This document shows positions 52,137 to 60,120 of a stretch of DNA of 64,000 nt, one piece after another. The notes under the pieces were generated by a model that was given only the letters and a program-made list of their open reading frames with translations, searched no databases and was not told the DNA's origin. Position 1 is the stretch's first letter. Every line of letters begins with the position of its first letter. The stretch covers positions 2,286,501-2,350,500 of the forward strand of contig NZ_CP013661.2 of assembly GCF_001465835.2 (NCBI RefSeq), given 5' to 3'. The DNA comes from Planococcus kocurii (GTDB taxonomy: Bacteria > Bacillota > Bacilli > Bacillales_A > Planococcaceae). A program made the translations under genes and the position numbers.

Positions 52137-52772
52137 TTATTTAAGTGGAGAGATGAGTTTATGCTGGAATGCATAAATAACTGCTTGAGTCCGGTCATGA
52201 ACTTCAAGTTTTGCCAAGATATTACTGACATGTGTTTTCACTGTTTTCAAGGCAATAAACAATTGATCGGCAATTTCTTGGTTGGTCAGACCATCAGCTA
52301 GCAACAACAAGATTTCCATCTCACGTTCAGTTAACTCGTCGTGTAGAACCCGTTCATGACGCATTTGCTTCATCATTTTTGTCATCACTTCTGGCTCAAG
52401 TACGGGAGTGCCATTCATCGTTTCACGAATCGAATCAGCAATCCGTGAAGCTTTTGAAGTTTTTAATATATAGCTAACGGCTCCGGCTTGAAGTGCAGGA
52501 TAGACTTTGTCGTCGTCGAGAAAGCTTGTGACAATCATAATTTTGGCTTCTGGCCATTGATCAATGATGGCTTTTGTCGCTTCTGCACCATTCATAATGG
52601 GCATCACCATGTCCATTAGGATCAAATCAGGTCGCAAGTCCAATGCCAATTGCACGGCTTCTTGCCCGTTTGTGGCTTCGCCAGCAACTTCCATATCTTT
52701 TTGAGACTGCAAGTAAGCAGAGACACCTATACGGACCATTTCATGATCATCTACTAACAAGATTCGAATCAT
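52137..52772 (-). CDS. liaR: Response regulator LiaR (NarL family)
   Basis: 211-aa two-domain response regulator. The receiver has DD at 8-9, phospho-acceptor Asp54 in LILMDMVMP and K in ILKTSKASR. The C-terminal LuxR-type HTH is LTEREMEILLLLADGLTNQEIADQLFIALKTVKTHVSNIL. It activates the lia operon on envelope stress. ATG 52772 lies within the liaS 3' end (26-nt overlap), with AAAGGAAG upstream. Confidence 0.92.
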   Translation of the reverse strand: MIRILLVDDHEMVRIGVSAYLQSQKDMEVAGEATNGQEAVQLALDLRPDLILMDMVMPIMNGAEATKAIIDQWPEAKIMIVTSFLDDDKVYPALQAGAVSYILKTSKASRIADSIRETMNGTPVLEPEVMTKMMKQMRHERVLHDELTEREMEILLLLADGLTNQEIADQLFIALKTVKTHVSNILAKLEVHDRTQAVIYAFQHKLISPLK

Positions 52773-53793
52773 TAGGCTTCTTCCTTTCAATTGGAACTTT
52801 TACTTCCACAATGGTCCCTTCAGAAGGAACAGAAACAATTTTGCTCGTAGCACCAATTTCGATGGCGCGTTCTTCAATATGTTTAAGACCGTAAGAAGTC
52901 GATTTGGATTGTTCACTTTCAAATCCGACACCATTGTCTTGAATACGCAAAATCGCAAAATTATCGCGTTCAACAAACAAAATATGAACTTCGGTTGCTT
53001 TGGAATGGCGCAATGTATTGGATAAAGTTTCTTGCGCAATACGGAACAGATGATCTTCGGCTCCTTTTTGCAGGGGCACTTCTTCTAATTTATGATCAAT
53101 CGTAAAATAGACTTTTTCTTTAAGTTCACTAACCAATTCAAACAATCCTTGACGCAAGCTTTTGTCGTGAAGAGCGGCGGGACGTAAATGCAAAAGCAGT
53201 GCGCGCATTTCCAACTGAGCTTGCTGAATCATTTTTTCTGTCTGCAACAGTCCAGGCTGCACCTCTTCGCTTTCAGTCATCGATGACAGCAGCATGGAAG
53301 CAGCAAAAAGCTGTTGAGAAACGGAGTCGTGAAGCTCTCTAGCAAGCCGTTGACGTTCCATAATTAAGCGCTCCTGGATAATCTGATCCTGCGTTTCTGC
53401 ACGTTCATTGGCAATGCGAGTCAAGCTTTTACGCTGTGATTCTAATAACTTTTGCAATTTTAGAATGGAACTCGACAAATTGCGCGGCAAGGTTTTCATT
53501 TGGGCAGCTTGAACGACTGTTTTGTCTTCATTGCGCAAAAGGGCTTGGAAAATCTGTTCGATTTCCTGCACTTTTGATCGCGACAAAGATTCGGTCCACC
53601 ATGATATGCCGACGGACAGAGCGAGCATCAGAACGAGCAACCAAATACCCAAAGGAAGGCCGGCGATAAAATCTTCCCACAGAACGGACCAGCTATTGAA
53701 TGACGGCAAACCAAGCAAAGCAAATAGAATGCTGAAGATAATCAAGGCAAAGAGAGAGGTGAAAAACAGGCTGCGTGGCACAATCTGTCTCAT
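52747..53793 (-). CDS. liaS: Sensor histidine kinase LiaS
   Basis: 348-aa NarX-type kinase with two N-terminal membrane helices (residues 8-30 and 48-66), a short linker and coiled coil, phosphoacceptor His155 in ARELHDSVSQQLFAASM, and HATPase_c (NTLRHSKATEVHILF, DNGVGF). Intramembrane-sensing layout as in B. subtilis LiaS. The start overlaps the liaF stop as ATGA. Confidence 0.93.
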   Translation of the reverse strand: MRQIVPRSLFFTSLFALIIFSILFALLGLPSFNSWSVLWEDFIAGLPLGIWLLVLMLALSVGISWWTESLSRSKVQEIEQIFQALLRNEDKTVVQAAQMKTLPRNLSSSILKLQKLLESQRKSLTRIANERAETQDQIIQERLIMERQRLARELHDSVSQQLFAASMLLSSMTESEEVQPGLLQTEKMIQQAQLEMRALLLHLRPAALHDKSLRQGLFELVSELKEKVYFTIDHKLEEVPLQKGAEDHLFRIAQETLSNTLRHSKATEVHILFVERDNFAILRIQDNGVGFESEQSKSTSYGLKHIEERAIEIGATSKIVSVPSEGTIVEVKVPIERKKPNDSNLVSR

Positions 53794-54488
53794 CTACGAA
53801 TCACCTCGACGTCCCCCATCCAAGTAGTCACGGATACAATCAACTCAGCTCTGTTGCCTTCGTCCGCAGGATAGCCGTCTTCCGCGTGAATGGTGGTATT
53901 GAGAATGCGTTGGCTATCCCCATTGAAAAAACGAGCTTCTCCCAAAAGTGTAGAATAAAAGACGCGTACCGGAACTTCATACGGCACGATAACTTGGACT
54001 TTTCCAAAACCTTGTCGTATGGAAATCAATGAAGGTTTTTTAGGTAAAACAGTATGTGTAGTATCTACAAGGATATCCCCGATAAAACCTTGCACATGAA
54101 TGTCTTTCCACTCGTAAGATTCGATTGGCGTACTTTGAGCGGCCATTACTTTATTCTGGATTAGACCTGTATCTGCGGAACCTTGTAAAGGGGTGGTCTG
54201 AAGCCATGCTTGCCCTTTCCATAGACGAAGCAACAGGTAAATGGCAAGCCCGAAAATCATCAGTCTCAGACTCCACATAGACAAAATAGAAACGCCGATA
54301 AGAAAAGCACCTATCCAAAAATAGGATCTTCGGTATTTACTGGTGTTTCTCAGCGCATAGTAAAGAGTTCCGATACCAAGAAGAATCAAAAACACACTGC
54401 CATTTCCAAAAAAGGCAGCTTCGACGAATATTAATAATAAAGCACTTAGCAAAAAAAATGCTTGTCTGTTTGTTGGAAAATGTTGCAT
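53790..54488 (-). CDS. liaF: LiaF, inhibitor of LiaRS signalling
   Basis: 232-aa membrane protein with four N-terminal helices (residues 10-88) and a soluble C-terminal LiaF/DUF2154 domain (DIHVQGFIGDILVDTTHTVLP, ISIRQGFGKVQVIVPYEVPV, TTWMGDVEVIRR). It holds LiaS in the off state in relatives. GGAGGCAAAAGCC precedes the ATG. Downstream of an internal attenuator. Confidence 0.92.
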   Translation of the reverse strand: MQHFPTNRQAFFLLSALLLIFVEAAFFGNGSVFLILLGIGTLYYALRNTSKYRRSYFWIGAFLIGVSILSMWSLRLMIFGLAIYLLLRLWKGQAWLQTTPLQGSADTGLIQNKVMAAQSTPIESYEWKDIHVQGFIGDILVDTTHTVLPKKPSLISIRQGFGKVQVIVPYEVPVRVFYSTLLGEARFFNGDSQRILNTTIHAEDGYPADEGNRAELIVSVTTWMGDVEVIRR

Positions 54489-54513
54489 GGCTTTTGCCTC
54501 CTTCTTTGTATCA

Positions 54514-54545
54514 GAAAAAATGAGAAGAAGAAAAAACTTCTTCTC
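54514..54545 (-). terminator. Internal attenuator between liaH and liaF
   Basis: On the minus strand GAGAAGAAG-TTTTTT-CTTCTTCTC followed by ATTTTTT. It would give a short, abundant liaIH transcript and partial read-through into liaFSR. Confidence 0.75.
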
Positions 54546-54553
54546 ACTCTATT

Positions 54554-55198
54554 TTAGACAAGTTCTTTTGGAGTTGTGCTATTTTTTTCTAAAGAATCCA
54601 AACGACGTTCCATTGTTGAACGCTCATGCCGCTCTTCAACTTTAGCACCGAGTGTTGTGATGTATAGAGCCATGTCGTCAAAAGAGCCAATACGTTCAGC
54701 GACAAGTTCAGGACTTAGCACTTTGTCCATCTGGTGATGAGCACGCGTGGCATTTTCTTTGCCCATCAATTGCAGTTGCTTTACTTTCATGTCTTTTACT
54801 TTGTGTTTCATTTCTTCGTAGCGGTATTCTAAGCCAGTCAGTTCAGCTATGTTTTCACTTAAGTTGCTTTGCAATACTGAAACGCGAGTAGCGTAAGATT
54901 GAACTTCCATTTTTGCAAAATCAGCGAGATCAGACTCGCCTGAGGTTTGTGCTAATTCCAATTGTTCGTGGCGCTTAGTGAGCATGGCGGATGCTTCTGC
55001 CAATTCTTTCTCTAGTTTACCATTTAGCTGAGCTTGACGTTCAACCCATTTTCCAGTGGTGGTTGTCTGGTTTTCAGCTTCTGTAACGTAGCGATTCAAT
55101 AGAACAAGTGGATTTTTCTCCTCTTTTTTTACGACGACGGCATCCAAGTCGGTTGCGACAGCAAATTTAAAACGTTCCCATAACGTTATCATATTCAT
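54554..55198 (-). CDS. liaH: PspA/IM30 family protein LiaH
   Basis: 214-aa phage-shock-protein-A homologue, almost entirely coiled-coil (residues 25-180), with RFKFAVATDLDAVVVKKEEKNP at the N-terminus. It is expected to oligomerise and bind stressed membrane. AAGGAGAGA precedes two close ATGs (55198 and 55192). Follows liaI by 7 nt. Confidence 0.9.
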   Translation of the reverse strand: MNMITLWERFKFAVATDLDAVVVKKEEKNPLVLLNRYVTEAENQTTTTGKWVERQAQLNGKLEKELAEASAMLTKRHEQLELAQTSGESDLADFAKMEVQSYATRVSVLQSNLSENIAELTGLEYRYEEMKHKVKDMKVKQLQLMGKENATRAHHQMDKVLSPELVAERIGSFDDMALYITTLGAKVEERHERSTMERRLDSLEKNSTTPKELV

Positions 55199-55205
55199 TC
55201 TCTCC

Positions 55206-55553
55206 TTATTTAGTTAGTTTGTTCCATTGTTGTTCAAAGTTCATAAATGGATCGCTTTCTTTTACAGCTGTGACAGAAACGCTTTGGCCATTCCATTTGC
55301 GGTAAATCATCCACAATGCGACAAGGGCGGCGACGCCGATCAAAGCAGGTACATTCGAAATGGCTGCAATTCCTCCGATAATCCCTACAGCTACCCACCA
55401 TACTTTCGCTAATGTCGAAGTGCTTTTTAAATAGTAATGCACCCCGGCGTAGACGATTAGTAAAGATACGGCCAATCCAATCATGTGTCCCAAATTGCTG
55501 AGTACGACGATTCCAGCAATGATGCCGAGCGTAATTAACCAAAATTTGTTCAT
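55206..55553 (-). CDS. liaI: LiaI-like small membrane protein
   Basis: 115-aa protein with four hydrophobic segments (FWLITLGIIAGIVVLSNLGHMIG and WWVAVGIIGGIAAISNVPALIG are internal repeats) and a soluble C-terminal tail. It anchors LiaH at the membrane in relatives. CGAGGAGGCAAAAAA precedes the ATG. First gene of liaIHFSR; liaG is absent. Similar proteins are often mislabelled flagellar rod proteins. Confidence 0.85.
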   Translation of the reverse strand: MNKFWLITLGIIAGIVVLSNLGHMIGLAVSLLIVYAGVHYYLKSTSTLAKVWWVAVGIIGGIAAISNVPALIGVAALVALWMIYRKWNGQSVSVTAVKESDPFMNFEQQWNKLTK

Positions 55554-55573
55554 CTTTTTTTGCCTCCTCGTTG

Positions 55574-55638
55574 ATTTCTAAGTTAATTATACGAAGAGAA
55601 TGAGTTTTTCAATACGGTCTCTGACTGCATCTTTGACT
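55574..55638 (-). promoter_or_regulatory. lia promoter with a candidate LiaR site
   Basis: On the minus strand a 12-bp direct repeat AGTCAAAGATGC-AGTCAGAGACCG (55615-55638) precedes TTGAAA, a short 15-bp spacer and TATAAT (55586-55591). The suboptimal spacer and upstream repeat suit an activator-dependent promoter. Confidence 0.6.
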
Positions 55639-55639
55639 A

Positions 55640-55887
55640 GGTCTTGGGATGTAGAGTGAGCTAGTCCCGGGAGATGTATTTAATCGCACTTGGCCGGAGC
55701 TCCCGCTAGAAGCCAAGCAAAAACGCTACTTCGAGCTCTGCTTCGTCCTTGTGCGCGGTGGTGCTAGGGGCGAGGGAGAGTTGTTTTGTGAAGGATATGA
55801 GTTGGAATGCTATACTGTTTTTTATCACATTGAAAAAATGTATCTTTCGTACAGAGATTTATTTTAAAAGAAGAAAGAGGCGTTTTT
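55640..55887. other. GC-rich spacer between the lia operon and the metallophosphoesterase gene
   Basis: About 150 bp (55645-55790) is clearly richer in G and C than neighbouring gaps and has several short complementary segments (GGGAG/CTCCC, GAAGC/GCTTC, CCCTAGC-like ends), but no open frame, tRNA or riboswitch was recognised. The last 90 bp hold a TATACTG box (about 55811) for the downstream gene. Confidence 0.35.
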
Positions 55888-56976
55888 ATGAAAATAGTTG
55901 CGGGCATCGGTAGTTTCTTGTTGATTTATACAACGCTTGTTGCCTATTTGGGCTGGGCGGTTTATGTTTGGCTAATGAGTTTTTTAGAGGGTGTAAATCT
56001 GTGGATTTTTGCGGCTTTGTGGTTGGTGGTTGCCTATAGTTATGCAATTGGAAGAATCGGTCACAGATGGCTTGGATTTACGGTGCTAGGTTCTTATTGG
56101 TTCGCTTTTTTGCAGTATGCGATTTTGTTGATTCCTGTGGCAAATCTCATTGTGCTAGTGGTGGATTTAAAAAATGATGTGTTTGTTGTAGGTTCATTAA
56201 CTGCCATTATGTTATTGCTGCTATTTAGTGTCGGCACTTACTTGGCTTACAGTCCGGTTGTTCGAAATCTTGAAATTACCGTAGAAGGTAAAGAGGCGGA
56301 ACCTCTTCATATGGTCGTAGGTTCCGATTTTCACTTAGGGTTTTTATCGGGCAAGCGACATTTGCAACGTTTTGTTACTAAAACAAATGCGCTTGATCCG
56401 GATGTTGTCTTTTTAGCAGGTGATTTAGTGGATGACGATCCGGTCTGGTATGCGCGTTATGGCATGTCGGAAGTCATGGAACAGTTGAAACCAGCTCTGG
56501 GTGTTTACGGTGTGTTAGGAAATCATGAGTATTACGGCAAGAAAATTCCATTGCTCGTAAGACTAATGGATAAATCAGGTGTGAAAATGTTAAGAGATGA
56601 AACTATTTTAGTTGCGAATCGTTTTTATTTAACGGGACGTGAAGATCATACGAATGGCAATCGGTTGTCGTTGCTTGAGTTGAAACCTGAAAAAGACACG
56701 GTGCCTTGGATCGTAATGGACCATACGCCGGCCGATTTGAAAACGCCCAGAGAATTAGGCGCAGATTTGCACATGTCAGGCCACACACATAAAGGGCAGA
56801 TGTGGCCGAATCATTTATTGACTAAACGAATTTTTGAACTGGATTACGGCTACCGTTTAATCGAAAAGACACATTTTCTTGTGTCTTCCGGATTTGGATT
56901 TTGGGGTCCGCCGTTGCGTATCGGAAGCCGTTCAGAGTTATGGTCGATAACGATGAATTTCCGTTCATCTTCTTAA
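55888..56976 (+). CDS. Membrane-anchored metallophosphoesterase
   Basis: 362-aa protein with four N-terminal helices (residues 5-130) and a calcineurin-like phosphoesterase domain. Metal motifs are GSDFHLG, LAGDLVDDDP, GNHEYYG, MDHTP and MSGHTHKGQMWP. It resembles the YkuE/YpbG group of cell-envelope phosphoesterases. The substrate is unknown. GAAAGAGGCG precedes the ATG. The gap to the DedA gene is 13 nt, so they form an operon. Confidence 0.87.
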   Translation: MKIVAGIGSFLLIYTTLVAYLGWAVYVWLMSFLEGVNLWIFAALWLVVAYSYAIGRIGHRWLGFTVLGSYWFAFLQYAILLIPVANLIVLVVDLKNDVFVVGSLTAIMLLLLFSVGTYLAYSPVVRNLEITVEGKEAEPLHMVVGSDFHLGFLSGKRHLQRFVTKTNALDPDVVFLAGDLVDDDPVWYARYGMSEVMEQLKPALGVYGVLGNHEYYGKKIPLLVRLMDKSGVKMLRDETILVANRFYLTGREDHTNGNRLSLLELKPEKDTVPWIVMDHTPADLKTPRELGADLHMSGHTHKGQMWPNHLLTKRIFELDYGYRLIEKTHFLVSSGFGFWGPPLRIGSRSELWSITMNFRSSS

Positions 56977-56989
56977 GAGGAGTGTTGTT

Positions 56990-57604
56990 ATGGAAGAATG
57001 GATTACCTCAGTCATGTCGGATTATGGCTATTTGGGTATATTTTTTCTAATTATGCTAGAAAACGTCTTTCCACCGATTCCGTCAGAAGTGATTTTAACG
57101 GTCGGCGGATTTATGACAACGACGACCACAATGACAATACCGGGAGTGATTTTAGCTTCAACTGCGGGCTCTGTCCTTGGAGCGGTAGTGTTGTACGGTG
57201 TCGGTTTATTACTAGACGTTGAGCGGCTGGAGAAAATCATAGATAAATACGGCAGTTGGTTGCGCGTAAAAAAGCAAGACATTCATAAGGCCGATAGCTG
57301 GTTTGATCGTTTTGGGGTTTGGACTGTATTTTTTGGCCGGTTAGTTCCTTTAGTGCGTAGTCTAATTTCAATTCCTGCGGGTATGTCGAATATGAAATTT
57401 GGACTGTTCGTTGGCTTTACGACGCTCGGCACCTTGTTGTGGAATACTGTTTTGGTGTTTATCGGAAGAGCAGTGGGAGACAACCGGGAACAAATTATGC
57501 ATCAGTTTGGTCTTTATTCCAATGTTGTGTACGTCTTATTAGCGTTGAGTGTTGTCGTAGCTATTGGGTATTACATCAAAAAAATAAAAACAACAAACGA
57601 ATAG
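56990..57604 (+). CDS. DedA family membrane protein
   Basis: 204-aa DedA/VTT-domain protein. Its family signatures are LEN-FPPIPSEVILTVGGF near the N-terminus and FFGRLVPLVRSLISIPAGMSNM, with a re-entrant helix and three to four membrane spans. DedA proteins are undecaprenyl-phosphate or phospholipid flippases in several species. AGAGGAGTG precedes the ATG; probably co-transcribed with the metallophosphoesterase. Confidence 0.9.
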   Translation: MEEWITSVMSDYGYLGIFFLIMLENVFPPIPSEVILTVGGFMTTTTTMTIPGVILASTAGSVLGAVVLYGVGLLLDVERLEKIIDKYGSWLRVKKQDIHKADSWFDRFGVWTVFFGRLVPLVRSLISIPAGMSNMKFGLFVGFTTLGTLLWNTVLVFIGRAVGDNREQIMHQFGLYSNVVYVLLALSVVVAIGYYIKKIKTTNE

Positions 57605-57605
57605 G

Positions 57606-57634
57606 AAACTGCTGGCAATTGCCGGCAGTTTTTT
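57606..57634 (+). terminator. Terminator after the DedA gene
   Basis: AAACTGCTGGC-AATT-GCCGGCAGTTT stem and TTTT tail. Confidence 0.85.
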
Positions 57635-57676
57635 AAATTGTTATAATTGTTTAATAATAGAGGATGGAGGATGGGT

Positions 57677-58627
57677 ATGAAGCCAATCGTATTTATTACA
57701 CAAAAGCTGCCGGATCAAGCAGTAGCTGAATTAGCAGAGCAGTATGAAGTTCGCATGTGGCCGGAAGAAGACACTCATGCACCGCGTGAGAGATTGCTTG
57801 AAGAAGCAAAAGAGGCGCATGCACTTTGGACGATGCTATCTGACCAAATAGACAACGAAGTGTTTAGTTCAGCACCGAACTTGAAAATCGTTAGCAACTT
57901 AGCAGTTGGCTATAATAACATCGACTTAGAAGCAGCACGGAAGCATGGTGTTACGGTAACCAATACGCCTGATGTTTTAACTGAGGCGACCGCAGATTTA
58001 ACATTTGCTTTGTTACTTGCGACGGCCCGCAACATAATGGAAGCAGAAAAAACTGTTCGTTCGGGACAATGGAAATCTTGGACACCGATGGGAATGACCG
58101 GACAAAATGTTGGCGGTGCTACGCTCGGAATTATTGGTATGGGGCGAATTGGTGAAGCTGTAGCTCGTCGTGCTCAAGGTTTCGGTATGAATATCCTTTA
58201 CCATAATCGTACGCGTAAAAGTCTTGAAGATGTTCGTTATGCTGAATTTGAAGAATTGCTGAAGGTTTCAGATTACGTGGTGATTTTAACGCCGCTGACA
58301 CCTGAAACTAAAGGGATGATCGGAGCAGCCGAACTGGCATTGATGAAAGATACGGCTTGTTTGATTAATGTAGCTAGAGGCGGGATTGTTGATGAAACGG
58401 CCTTGTATGAAGCTTTGAAAGAACAGAAAATATGGGGTGCCGGACTGGACGTGTTTGAACAAGAGCCTGTACCACTAGACCATCCCTTACTGACATTGCC
58501 AAATCTTACGGTGTTGCCGCATATTGGCAGTGCCACGATTCAAACTCGTTTAGAGATGATGGCATTGAATGCTGAAGCCATTAAAGCATGTCTAGAAAAC
58601 AAATCAGTAAAAAATAGAATCTGCTAA
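57677..58627 (+). CDS. D-2-hydroxyacid dehydrogenase (glyoxylate/hydroxypyruvate reductase type)
   Basis: 316-aa NAD(P)-dependent enzyme. The Rossmann motif is GMGRIGEAVARRA, the catalytic Arg is in NVARGGIVDETAL, Glu in FEQEPV and His in LPHIGSAT. NLAVGYNNIDLEAA is typical of GhrB/GyaR. It reduces glyoxylate or hydroxypyruvate, or acts in reverse. ATG 57677 follows ATGGAGGATGGG; the longer frame from 57647 would put the ribosome site inside the gene. Confidence 0.9.
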   Translation: MKPIVFITQKLPDQAVAELAEQYEVRMWPEEDTHAPRERLLEEAKEAHALWTMLSDQIDNEVFSSAPNLKIVSNLAVGYNNIDLEAARKHGVTVTNTPDVLTEATADLTFALLLATARNIMEAEKTVRSGQWKSWTPMGMTGQNVGGATLGIIGMGRIGEAVARRAQGFGMNILYHNRTRKSLEDVRYAEFEELLKVSDYVVILTPLTPETKGMIGAAELALMKDTACLINVARGGIVDETALYEALKEQKIWGAGLDVFEQEPVPLDHPLLTLPNLTVLPHIGSATIQTRLEMMALNAEAIKACLENKSVKNRIC

Positions 58628-58641
58628 CTAGTAGAAAAAGT

Positions 58642-58668
58642 GCAGCTGCTGTAATAGCTGCCTTTTTT
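58642..58668 (+). terminator. Terminator after the hydroxyacid dehydrogenase gene
   Basis: GCAGCT-GCTGTAAT-AGCTGC followed by CTTTTTT. Confidence 0.75.
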
Positions 58669-58765
58669 GATTGGGTTATTTTAGCTGCCATTTATAAACT
58701 TAGGAAATTCGCGGATTATTCCAAAGCATCGCTAATTTAGACCAGCCTGAGCATTACTACTTAAT

Positions 58766-59017
58766 AACTATATAAGCTGAATGAAAGAAACCAAATCTTC
58801 TACATCGCTGGCTGCTTTGGGCGAAGTAACTTGTTAAGTAAGAAGGTAGTGTCTATTTTTCCGTTAGTAACGGAAAGATATGGCACAAGCCTTTGGCAAC
58901 TGGCACCGTGCCGTCCGATCGCGCCAGTTACATGATCCTCAACCTATGGATCCGAAAACACAGTTGGTTTGTGGAATAGTAACAAGTAGAAATCATGAGT
59001 TCAATCAATATAAAGTT
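58766..59017 (+). repeat. MITE-like dispersed repeat, copy 3
   Basis: 252-bp copy in the 480-bp gap before trhO. Left end AACTATATAAGCTGAATGAAAG, given here as AACTATATAAGCTG, and right end TTCAATCAATATAAAGTT. It shares both arms with the other copies but holds a middle segment not seen in them, with two hairpins (TCCGTT/AACGGA at 58859-58875 and AACTGGC/GCCAGTT at 58898-58929). The short frame ATGAAAGAAACC is again present and stops after 19 codons. The flanking sequence is AT-rich and unremarkable. Confidence 0.65.
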
Positions 59018-59106
59018 GAAGTTTTTCGTTATTTGTTATAAAATGGTTGAGGTTTTTGTTGCTTTTTTGCTACAGAAGCAAATTGAAGAAATAGGAGGTA
59101 TGATTC

Positions 59107-60069
59107 ATGCAAAATCATACACACAATGTCTTACTGTATTATAAATACGTCGAGGTAGAAGATCCAGAAACCTTTGCTACCGAGCATTTGGCTGCTTGTA
59201 AGGAGCTAGAGCTAAAAGGTCGAATTCTTGTTTCTAACGAAGGAATTAACGGAACGTGTTCAGGAACAATTGAGCAAACGGAAGCATATATGAAAATGTT
59301 GAAAAGTGATCCACGCTTCTCGGATACAGCTTTTAAAATCGATGCTGCTGAAGGCCACGCGTTTAAAAAAATGCACGTGCGTGCAAAAAATGAAATCGTT
59401 CATCTTGGATTAGAAGAAGACATCAACCCGAACGAACTGACCGGCACTTATTTAGAACCCGTGGAATTTTATAAACAAATGCAAGAACAAGACACCATCG
59501 TTTTGGACGCGCGAAATGATTACGAATACGACCTTGGGCATTTCCGTAACGCGATTCGTCCAGATATTGAAAACTTCCGCGATCTGCCAGAATGGATGCG
59601 TGACAATAAAGAACAATTTGAAGGTAAAAAAATTCTGACGTATTGCACAGGCGGAATCCGCTGTGAAAAATTTTCTGGCTGGCTGAAAAAAGAAGGATAC
59701 GAGGATGTTTCTCAACTTCACGGAGGCATCGTTAATTACGGCAAAGATCCTGAAGTAAAAGGTGAATTATGGGATGGACAATTATATGTATTCGACGAGC
59801 GTATTGTTGTACCTGTCAATCAAGTTGAACACGTCATTGTCGGCAAAGACCATTTCACAGGAGAACCTTGCGAACGTTATGTGAACTGTGCAAATCCTGA
59901 TTGCAACGCGAAAATGTTGACTTCTGAAGAAAACGAACACAAATACATGCGTTCGTGTTCAGACGAGTGTCGCGAACATCCACGTAACCGTTATGCTTTC
60001 GAGCACGGGTTGACTGGAGAGCAAGTACAAGAACGTTTAAATGCATTAAAGGAAGTAACAACAATCTAA
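59107..60069 (+). CDS. trhO: tRNA uridine-34 hydroxylase TrhO (rhodanese-related)
   Basis: 320-aa TrhO/YceA/YbfQ-type protein. It has an N-terminal TrhO domain ([28 protein letters not shown]), a rhodanese domain (about 125-220, [14 protein letters not shown]) with active-site Cys180 in [11 protein letters not shown], and a C-terminal Cys-rich segment ([13 protein letters not shown], then SCSDEC). It oxidises U34 of tRNA with O2. AATAGGAGGTATGATTC precedes the ATG. Confidence 0.94.
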   Translation: MQNHTHNVLLYYKYVEVEDPETFATEHLAACKELELKGRILVSNEGINGTCSGTIEQTEAYMKMLKSDPRFSDTAFKIDAAEGHAFKKMHVRAKNEIVHLGLEEDINPNELTGTYLEPVEFYKQMQEQDTIVLDARNDYEYDLGHFRNAIRPDIENFRDLPEWMRDNKEQFEGKKILTYCTGGIRCEKFSGWLKKEGYEDVSQLHGGIVNYGKDPEVKGELWDGQLYVFDERIVVPVNQVEHVIVGKDHFTGEPCERYVNCANPDCNAKMLTSEENEHKYMRSCSDECREHPRNRYAFEHGLTGEQVQERLNALKEVTTI

Positions 60070-60110
60070 TACAAAAAGCCTCCATAATTTTTGGAGGCTT
60101 TTTTGTATTA
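60068..60110. terminator. Bidirectional terminator
   Basis: AATACAAAAAGCCTCCA / TGGAGGCTTTTTGTATT long stem between the convergent trhO and tctA. Confidence 0.9.
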
Positions 60111-60120
60111 GAAATCTATA

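Noticed and set aside
58859-58930. tRNA-like or riboswitch-like fold in repeat copy 3
   Set aside because: Hairpins are present but there is no cloverleaf, no conserved GTTC loop and no recognised aptamer core.
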